DNA of 7,946 nt from NCBI GenBank assembly GCA_002254405.1, contig NJDH01000039.1, forward strand, positions 1 through 7,946. The letters are read 5' to 3'. The stretch comes from Candidatus Altarchaeales archaeon ex4484_96. GTDB taxonomy: Archaea > Altiarchaeota > Altiarchaeia > IMC4 > QMZM01. Under the pieces are notes generated by a model. It was given only the letters and a program-made list of their open reading frames with translations, did not search any database and was not told the origin of the DNA. Position numbers and translations under genes: made by a program. Below are positions 1 through 5,089 of this stretch, piece by piece; the first letter of the stretch is position 1, and every line of letters begins with the position of its first letter.

Positions 1-16
1 GAACAGATAAATCAAT

Positions 17-27
17 AAATATTTAAT
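17..27 (+). promoter_or_regulatory. TATA-like promoter element upstream of the propeller surface protein
   Basis: The sequence AAATATTTAAT is centred about 32 bases before the start codon at 54. With the usual archaeal spacing of about 25 bases from TATA box to transcription start, the mRNA would begin around 47-50 and carry only a few leader bases. There is no Shine-Dalgarno sequence between this box and the ATG, which agrees with a leaderless or short-leader message. The assignment rests on composition and spacing alone; the region is AT-rich, so a chance match is possible. Confidence 0.4.
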
Positions 28-53
28 CAACAAATTCAAATAAACCAAATAAA

Positions 54-1922
54 ATGCTGAAAAAAAAGTTTATCATAATAAGCACATTATTTGTTTTATT
101 GATTGCTAATCCCGCATACGCGATAAACCTGAAAAAAAAATGGTCTTTTGACACAGGAGAAGAGATAATAGACCTGTATGTTAAAAACATCGACAGCGAC
201 AAACCCCCTGAGATAATAGTTTACTCCAAAAACCACAACATACACAAAGACGATAATCTCATCGTATTGAATTATACGGGAGGTATGAAGTGGAACCTGA
301 ACCTCGGAGATATAAAATCCATCCATGCAACAGAGCTTGGAAGCGAAAACCCCCAGGTCAGGTTATTCGTTAGCTATGGGAGAAGCAGTGAAGGAATAGA
401 AAAAGGCAATCTACTGGTTCTCGACGGAAAAGGAACTCAGATATTAAAGTACCCCACACCCTCGTTTGCTCTGGTGCCAGTCATGATTTGGATGAAAGCA
501 TTTGACTTAGACGGGAACGGATATAATGAGTTGATTGGGGGAACCATGAAAGGAGTGTATGCATTAAACGATAGATTCAACGGGGAACTATGGACTGTTG
601 CAACAGGCGAACCTGTCAGAGATTTCATAATAGACGACATAGACCGTAACGGAGAATATGAATTAATAACCCAATCCGTTGGCATAATCTATAACATAAA
701 CCTAAAAAAGGGATTAAACAACTGGGTGAGGGAAACAGGAGAATACATTAAAACAAAAGACAATGAGTCAAATGAAAAAAATACTGGAATAACATTCCTT
801 AAGGTGGGGGATGTTGAACTGTATCCTAATCTGGAATTAATCACTGTCTCAAACAGAAACATATTTTTGATATACAATCATCTGGGGGAACTCATAAGCA
901 TAGGCGGAGACAGTGATATGATACGGGATAACGTAATAGACTACGAGAATTACACCATATATGAAGCAATAAGCGACTACGGGGAAATAACAGCCCTGGA
1001 ACTATATGACTTCAACAAAGACGGCCTGATGGATCTTGTTTTTGGCACAAAAACAGGCCTTTACGTGTGGGATATCATCTCAGACGAGTACGTATATGAA
1101 GACATAGGGGAGGTGAGATACATACATAAAAACAATGAGGGGGAGATTATCATATTAACGGATAAGATAATCCATAGATTGGATGAAAACAAGCAGATAA
1201 CCGAAACATATGAACTAGATGAGGGCGCTGGCAAGATAATTGAGGCAGACATCGACGGGGCAGGAGAGCCCGAGTTCATATTATATGAAGGAGGATGCGT
1301 CTTTGTCTATGGGATATCTCCTGAAATAGTAACAACAACGTCAAGCAGTACGACAACAACCAGCAGCTCACTGAAAACAACCATCTCTTCCACCTCAACC
1401 AGCAGCTCAACCACATTAAATGTTACCCTGACACTGTCTACAACCACAACCGACCCCAGTATCGGTGAGCAGGCAATAGAAGCCAAAAACATCATATCTA
1501 CATTGTTGATAATAGCGTTTTTGATAATAGTAACCTGGTATGGCACAAAATTGATGAAAGAGAGGAAAAGAAAGAAAAAAAAGGAGATAGAAGAGAAACC
1601 AGCTAAGAAGACAATTGGGAGCTGGGAGGATGCTCTCGCTGAGAGAGAAGAAAGTGAGATACCGCAAGAGAAAGAGATTAAAAAAGAAATCGTATCTGAA
1701 AGCTGGGAGGAAACAGAAGAAGAGGAAATAGAGGAAGAAAAGGAGATTAAAGGGGAGGCAGAAGAAGAGGGTGAGGAGGAAGTAGAAGAAGGTGAAGAGC
1801 AGCAAGTTGAAGAAGAGAAGGTTGAGGAAGAATCAGAAGAAACAAGTAACAAAGAAAAGCAGCTTGAAGATGAATGGAAGAAATGGCAGGAATCCGGGTG
1901 GGATTACAACAGAAAAAAATAG
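54..1922 (+). CDS. Secreted FG-GAP/VCBS-like beta-propeller protein, single-pass membrane anchor, Glu-rich cytoplasmic tail
   Basis: This 622-residue protein appears to be a surface-exposed type I membrane protein. Residues 1-23 look like a signal peptide: Lys-rich start, hydrophobic core, and an AYA cleavage site at 21-23. Residues 24-420 carry acidic loop motifs of the integrin-alpha/VCBS type, DLDGNGYNEL (151-160), DDIDRNGEYEL (194-204), DFNKDGLMDLVFG (319-331) and DIDGAGEPEF (399-408), typical of calcium-binding propeller blades. Four N-X-S/T sequons lie outside the cell (Asn73, 237, 299, 456). Residues 426-467 form a Thr/Ser-rich stalk, probably O-glycosylated. A membrane helix spans about 480-498, followed by a basic stop-transfer patch (502-510). 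The 120-residue inner tail is Glu-dominated (29 of residues 552-596) with scattered Trp (524, 551, 608, 611, 616). Family knowledge supports a binding or adhesion role, but the ligand is unknown. The topology is strongly supported; the function is not. Confidence 0.85.
   Translation: MLKKKFIIISTLFVLLIANPAYAINLKKKWSFDTGEEIIDLYVKNIDSDKPPEIIVYSKNHNIHKDDNLIVLNYTGGMKWNLNLGDIKSIHATELGSENPQVRLFVSYGRSSEGIEKGNLLVLDGKGTQILKYPTPSFALVPVMIWMKAFDLDGNGYNELIGGTMKGVYALNDRFNGELWTVATGEPVRDFIIDDIDRNGEYELITQSVGIIYNINLKKGLNNWVRETGEYIKTKDNESNEKNTGITFLKVGDVELYPNLELITVSNRNIFLIYNHLGELISIGGDSDMIRDNVIDYENYTIYEAISDYGEITALELYDFNKDGLMDLVFGTKTGLYVWDIISDEYVYEDIGEVRYIHKNNEGEIIILTDKIIHRLDENKQITETYELDEGAGKIIEADIDGAGEPEFILYEGGCVFVYGISPEIVTTTSSSTTTTSSSLKTTISSTSTSSSTTLNVTLTLSTTTTDPSIGEQAIEAKNIISTLLIIAFLIIVTWYGTKLMKERKRKKKKEIEEKPAKKTIGSWEDALAEREESEIPQEKEIKKEIVSESWEETEEEEIEEEKEIKGEAEEEGEEEVEEGEEQQVEEEKVEEESEETSNKEKQLEDEWKKWQESGWDYNRKK
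132..140 (+). repeat. A9 homopolymer tract within the surface-protein gene
   Basis: Nine consecutive A residues encode Lys27-Lys29 just after the predicted signal-peptide cleavage site. A second tract of eight A residues lies at 60-67 (codons 3-5). Gaining or losing one A at either tract moves translation into a frame that reaches a stop within a few to about fifteen codons, as I checked by hand. Tracts of this length can cause replication or transcription slippage, but Lys-rich AT-biased genes also hold such runs by chance. Confidence 0.5.
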
Positions 1923-1983
1923 GTTTCTTCTAAACGGAAAGAAATAAATACCCGCCAGAAAGATATTTAATGTGAGATAAGTC

Positions 1984-2493
1984 ATGGATGCACGAAAAAT
2001 ATCAAGCGCAGCCTGTGTACAAGATAACACAATAATGCTTGAGTTTGGGGGGCTTTTTATCATACCCTCGCTTAGTTTTCTAGTGCTTCTGTGGGATACA
2101 AGCATTTACTCAACCAGCCTGTTCATACTCTCTCTTCTCATCTCACATGAATTACTGCAGGACTTAAACAGGAAAAAAACAGGATTAAAAATCTTTGAGG
2201 AGATTAAAACCCTTGCGAAAGGAGCAGTATATGCGGACACCAACGAACCGGCAGCAATAAACTGGTATGAGGTTGATAAGATAAGGATATATGATATTAA
2301 AACAGATGATTTATCAAACAAAAAAAAAGCTGATTTTGTCCTGATAAGCACCCTAGCCAACATCGCAGAGAATGCAAACCAATCATTTTATTACCTGATA
2401 ACAAAAAACGGGAGGATATTTAGGGGAATATTATCCAATGAAAAAGAAAAAAACATCCTGAAAGCAAATATTATAAAAAGAGGGTTGAAATAA
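1984..2493 (+). CDS. Small membrane protein with two N-terminal helices and a soluble C-terminal domain, unknown function
   Basis: I do not recognise this 169-residue protein. After a short polar start, residues 21-37 and 42-56 form two hydrophobic segments separated by a short turn (Trp37-Asp38), giving a helical hairpin that probably leaves both ends in the cytoplasm. Residues 62-169 are soluble and charged. The alternation of short strand-like segments (AINWYEVDKIRIYD at 91-104, ADFVLIST at 116-123, FYYLITKNGRIFRGIL at 135-150) followed by a last helix (151-166) loosely recalls bacterial PH-like domains that follow membrane hairpins, but this is only a shape resemblance. The ATG is preceded by GTGA (1972-1975), a partial match to an archaeal ribosome-binding site at suitable spacing. 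It follows the propeller gene by 61 bases on the same strand, so the two may be co-expressed. Its TAA stop directly abuts the larC2 stop on the other strand. Confidence 0.75.
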   Translation: MDARKISSAACVQDNTIMLEFGGLFIIPSLSFLVLLWDTSIYSTSLFILSLLISHELLQDLNRKKTGLKIFEEIKTLAKGAVYADTNEPAAINWYEVDKIRIYDIKTDDLSNKKKADFVLISTLANIAENANQSFYYLITKNGRIFRGILSNEKEKNILKANIIKRGLK

Positions 2494-2506
2494 TCAAAAA
2501 TCAACC
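2483..2506. terminator. Inverted repeat across two abutting stop codons, possible bidirectional terminator
   Basis: GGTTGA (2483-2488) pairs with TCAACC (2501-2506), giving a 6-base stem and a 12-base loop that includes the stop codons of both convergent genes (TAA at 2491-2493, and TGA on the minus strand at 2496-2494). The minus-strand copy carries five T residues in the loop. Archaeal termination usually relies on T-runs rather than hairpins, so this could be a weak mutual terminator, an mRNA-stabilising structure, or coincidence. Confidence 0.3.
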
Positions 2507-2940
2507 ATTACCTCATCAACTAAATCCAACACCCTCCTGTAGCTTAAACCGTGTTTTCGGGCTATTTGCGCAACATCATCGTATTCTGGTTTAATATTAT
2601 GGGGTGATTTTTTCACCCTGATTTTTTCCTTAACACCGGACACCTCAACCTCCAATTCAATAATCTGCCTTCGGGTGGTGTATCTTCTTAAAACAGGCAG
2701 TACCCTGACACCCAACGTACCGGTTTCCTCCATGAGAACCCCTGAAAGCTTTTCTTCCAGCATTACACTGCTTAAGACCCTGACCAGATAGCCGGGTCTG
2801 CCCTTTTTCATAACAGCAGAAAAAAACTGCACATCCAAAGCACCCTCCTCAAAGAGCCTGTCCATGAGATAAGACAAGACCTCAGGAGTGCAATCGTCAA
2901 CGTCCGTTTCGAGCAGTACAAGCTGCTTCTTATCGGTCAT
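2494..2940 (-). CDS. larC: Stand-alone LarC C-terminal domain (LarC2), nickel-pincer cofactor assembly
   Basis: This 148-residue protein matches the C-terminal part of LarC (the DUF111 family), the CTP-dependent enzyme that inserts nickel to complete the nickel-pincer nucleotide cofactor. Recognisable family motifs are ETDVDDCTPE (11-20), GALDV then MKKGRPG (33-50), the EETGTLGVR element (71-79) and KPEYDD (117-122) with a following helix. Full-length LarC proteins are roughly 400 residues; the N-terminal LarC1 portion of about 250 residues is not in this window. The domain looks complete and undamaged, so it appears to be a deliberate stand-alone gene rather than a decayed remnant. In Lactobacillus plantarum, LarC is encoded by larC1 and larC2 joined by ribosomal frameshifting, so separate coding has a precedent. 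Its ATG lies inside the end of larB (11-base overlap), indicating translational coupling. Family assignment is firm; activity without LarC1 is uncertain. Confidence 0.9.
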   Translation of the reverse strand: MTDKKQLVLLETDVDDCTPEVLSYLMDRLFEEGALDVQFFSAVMKKGRPGYLVRVLSSVMLEEKLSGVLMEETGTLGVRVLPVLRRYTTRRQIIELEVEVSGVKEKIRVKKSPHNIKPEYDDVAQIARKHGLSYRRVLDLVDEVMVDF

Positions 2941-3607
2941 TTTTAGCTAAACTCAATATTTTGAATGCAAGGGATGCTGCTCCAAAACCGTTGTCTATGT
3001 TAACAACAGCAATCGGGGTGCATGAGTTAAGCATTGTGTTTAACGCAGCATGTCCCTTTTCCCCAGTACCATATCCCACAGAGGAGGGTACTGCAATAAC
3101 CGGCTTATCCACCAGACCGGCTACGACAGAGGGTAGAGCACCCTCCATCCCGGCTACGACAATATAAACATCAACATCCGAAAGAGATTTCAAGGCCTCA
3201 AAAACCCTGTGTATCCCGGCAATACCCACATCATACTCCACCCTAATCTCACATCCAAGCTCACCGAGTATGACCCTAGCTTCCTCGGCAACGAATACAT
3301 CCGATGTTCCGGCAGTCAGCAAACCAACAGAACCAGATACATGGGCTTCAATGCCCTTCTTTTTTATTACCAGGGTTCTACCTCTCTTATTTCGGCTAAA
3401 TAAGAAATCATCCCGGGATTCATAAGCTGATTTAAGCGCCCGGTATTTGGATTCATCCACGCGGGTTACTATAACCCGGCCCAGCTCATCCAACATAATC
3501 CGGGTAATCTCTATTAATTCCCCCGCGCTTTTACCCTCCCCGTATATTACCTCAGGAATACCGCAACGGTTTATTCGCTCTAAATCAGGCCTTAGGTAGT
3601 CTTTCAT
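2930..3607 (-). CDS. larB: LarB, pyridinium-3,5-biscarboxylic acid mononucleotide synthase
   Basis: LarB carboxylates the pyridinium ring of nicotinic acid adenine dinucleotide and hydrolyses it to the biscarboxylate mononucleotide, the first step of nickel-pincer cofactor synthesis. The 225-residue protein shows the N-terminal motif RINRCGIPEVIYGEGKS (11-27) and a C-terminal PurE-like domain with TAGTSD (98-103), VVAGMEGALPSVVAGL (150-165), GYGTGEKGHAALNTMLNSC (178-196) and VVNIDNGFGAAS (201-212). Cys196 aligns with the cysteine that forms the covalent substrate adduct in characterised LarB. Compared with usual LarB of about 250 residues, a helical leader of roughly 25 residues is absent; an in-frame stop at 3610-3608 immediately before the ATG rules out a longer start. 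The gene leads a two-gene unit with larC2, and LarE and a LarA-type racemase must lie elsewhere if the pathway is complete. It is divergent from minD across 53 bases. Confidence 0.93.
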   Translation of the reverse strand: MKDYLRPDLERINRCGIPEVIYGEGKSAGELIEITRIMLDELGRVIVTRVDESKYRALKSAYESRDDFLFSRNKRGRTLVIKKKGIEAHVSGSVGLLTAGTSDVFVAEEARVILGELGCEIRVEYDVGIAGIHRVFEALKSLSDVDVYIVVAGMEGALPSVVAGLVDKPVIAVPSSVGYGTGEKGHAALNTMLNSCTPIAVVNIDNGFGAASLAFKILSLAKNDR

Positions 3608-3623
3608 TTAAACCAAGAAACAG

Positions 3624-3638
3624 ATAAATATTTATAAG
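3624..3638. promoter_or_regulatory. Shared palindromic TATA region between larB and minD
   Basis: The 53-base spacer between the divergent larB and minD start codons contains the perfect 12-base palindrome ATAAATATTTAT (3624-3635), extended on the plus strand to TTTATAAG (3631-3638). The centre of TTTATAAG is about 26 bases before the minD ATG, ideal for a leaderless minD mRNA. The palindrome centre is about 22 bases before the larB ATG on the other strand, also fitting a leaderless start. No ribosome-binding site is visible for either gene. One TATA region may therefore serve both directions. Confidence 0.5.
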
Positions 3639-3660
3639 TATAGTATAATATATTACTACC

Positions 3661-4416
3661 ATGACTAGAATAATAGGTGTTGTATCAGGGAAAGGAGGGG
3701 TAGGTAAAACTACACTAGTTTCAAATCTCGGTGTTGCCCTAGCGCAGGAAGGCGCTAAAGTAGCAATCGTCGACGCGAATCTCACTGGCGCAAATCTTGG
3801 ATTACATTTCGGTTTGATTTCGTATCCAGCATCCATACACGATGTTATGAAAGAAAACGCATCATTGCCGGATGTCATGTATAAACACCCCAGCGGGGTG
3901 GATATTATCCCGGCTTCTCTCTCAATGGAGGATATAACAACAGAACCCAAAAATATCAGAGCAGACATCGACGAACACCTAAGCGACAAAGACTATGTCC
4001 TCATAGACTGTGCAACAGGCCTTGATAGGGAAACAACAAACGCCCTTGACATCTGCGATGAGGTACTCTTAGTCACACACCCCGAACTCCCGACAATATC
4101 TGATGCTCTGAGAACCAAAACAGTAGCCAAGGAATACGGGAAAAAGATGTTGGGTGTCGTATTAAATCGGGTAAACAAAAAAGATGAGATGAAGATTGAA
4201 AACGTAGCCTCATTTTTCGATTTACCTGTTATTGCGGCCATACCAGAGGATAGTACCATAAGAAAATCGATTGAATCAAAGAACCCGGTTGTGCTAGATA
4301 ACCCAAAACACAAGGTAAGCAGGGAAATCACTAAAGTATCCGATTTTCTTTCGGGTAAGGTTAGAAGAAAAGAAAAAAATCTTGTGGATAAAATAATGGA
4401 TATGTTCAAATGGTAG
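3661..4416 (+). CDS. minD: MinD/ParA-family ATPase with C-terminal membrane-targeting helix
   Basis: This 251-residue P-loop ATPase belongs to the MinD/ParA (SIMIBI) family, whose members dimerise with ATP and position other complexes on the membrane. The deviant Walker A motif SGKGGVGKTT (9-18) has both the signature Lys11 and Lys16. The switch I region reads VDANLTGANLGLHFGL (37-52), with Asp38 kept but Asn at 40 where E. coli MinD has catalytic Asp40. Walker B is DYVLIDCATG (111-120, Asp116), and VTHPELPTISDALR (138-151) matches the family's conserved segment. The C-terminus (240-251, NLVDKIMDMFKW) after a basic stretch can form an amphipathic helix like the MinD membrane-targeting sequence. 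Archaeal MinD paralogues such as Haloferax MinD4 influence placement of chemotaxis arrays and archaella, which fits the cheC gene 52 bases downstream. A cell-division role, as in bacterial MinD, is less likely: no MinC or MinE is visible. Confidence 0.9.
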   Translation: MTRIIGVVSGKGGVGKTTLVSNLGVALAQEGAKVAIVDANLTGANLGLHFGLISYPASIHDVMKENASLPDVMYKHPSGVDIIPASLSMEDITTEPKNIRADIDEHLSDKDYVLIDCATGLDRETTNALDICDEVLLVTHPELPTISDALRTKTVAKEYGKKMLGVVLNRVNKKDEMKIENVASFFDLPVIAAIPEDSTIRKSIESKNPVVLDNPKHKVSREITKVSDFLSGKVRRKEKNLVDKIMDMFKW

Positions 4417-4468
4417 GCCATTATTCTTCATTTTAACTGAACCAAAAGCAGATAAAGTCATCAACAGA

Positions 4469-5089
4469 ATGGTTAAATTAATGGTTGAATTAGACGACAT
4501 GCAAAAAGACGTTCTAAAGGAAGTCAGCAATATAAGCTCAGGTCAGGCTATTATCAGCTTGGAAAAATACGTTAAGGTCCAGATAAAAGAAGGCCTGCCT
4601 TTCATGGACATAATGCTGGTTGAAAGCATACCCCGGTTTATAGGTGATGTAAAAAAAGATGTTGTTGGAGTATACTCTAACGTTGAAGGAGACCTTGACG
4701 GCAAGGTTATGACTATTTTCCCGATTCAAAGCGCCCTTGTTCTTGTTGACCTCGCGTACGGGAGAAAGATATATTCCACAAAAGAACTATCTGATAAAGA
4801 AAGCGGTTTTATAAAAGAAGTGGGGGAATCACTTTTTAATTCATACATCAAGGCTCTCACTGATTTCCTTGAAATAGAAGTCAACAGAGGAGAATCAAAC
4901 ATACTTAAAAGCAGCGGGGGAAAAATCATGAAAAAAGCCGGTATGGGTGATGGCAAAGAGCTGGCACTTGTTTTGGAAACCAATTTCTCAGTACCTGATT
5001 TTGACTTTGAGGGGGATTTCCTGCTTGTAGTAAGTACCAACTCGATGAACATGCTGCTGAACGCTGTTCAAAGGAAATTCGGTTTTTAG
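4469..5089 (+). CDS. cheC: CheC-type CheY-P phosphatase
   Basis: CheC proteins dephosphorylate CheY-P and help adaptation in chemotaxis. The 206-residue product has the CheC fold with two pseudo-symmetric halves. The first active-site helix is D14-xxx-E18-xx-N21 followed 23 residues later by Pro44, matching the family motif exactly. In the second half the related helix reads KEVGESLFNSYIKAL (116-130), keeping Glu117 but with Glu120 instead of the active-site Asn and Ser143 instead of Pro, so this site is probably inactive. The usual NIGAG after the first helix is NISSG here. The start at 4469 is the first ATG; in-frame ATGs at 4481 and 4499 would also preserve the domain. It lies 52 bases after minD on the same strand, so the two are likely co-transcribed. 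Its TAG stop overlaps the cheB stop on the opposite strand. No CheD partner is seen in the window. Confidence 0.92.
   Translation: MVKLMVELDDMQKDVLKEVSNISSGQAIISLEKYVKVQIKEGLPFMDIMLVESIPRFIGDVKKDVVGVYSNVEGDLDGKVMTIFPIQSALVLVDLAYGRKIYSTKELSDKESGFIKEVGESLFNSYIKALTDFLEIEVNRGESNILKSSGGKIMKKAGMGDGKELALVLETNFSVPDFDFEGDFLLVVSTNSMNMLLNAVQRKFGF

Noticed and set aside
1330..1450. Repeated AGCAGC/ACAACC-type DNA as a tandem repeat or CRISPR-like array
   Set aside because: It encodes the Thr/Ser-rich stalk; unit lengths are irregular and there are no spacers.
1307..1852. Minus-strand open frame of 181 codons, Ser-rich
   Set aside because: It is the antisense of the Thr/Ser stalk and Glu-rich tail; GAA/GAG and AGC codons read backward give Ser/Phe-rich nonsense without domain features.
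1924..1944. Hairpin TTTCTT/AAGAAA after the propeller gene as a terminator
   Set aside because: The stem is six A/T-rich pairs with no following T-run, and such repeats are expected by chance in this composition.
2961..3403. Plus-strand open frames opposite larB
   Set aside because: They lie wholly inside a conserved LarB sequence and show no family motifs or own start signals.
3661..4416. Assignment of the ATPase to nitrogenase iron protein (NifH) or Mrp/ApbC scaffold families
   Set aside because: There are no conserved Cys pairs for an iron-sulfur cluster, and the C-terminal amphipathic helix and DALR segment fit MinD better.
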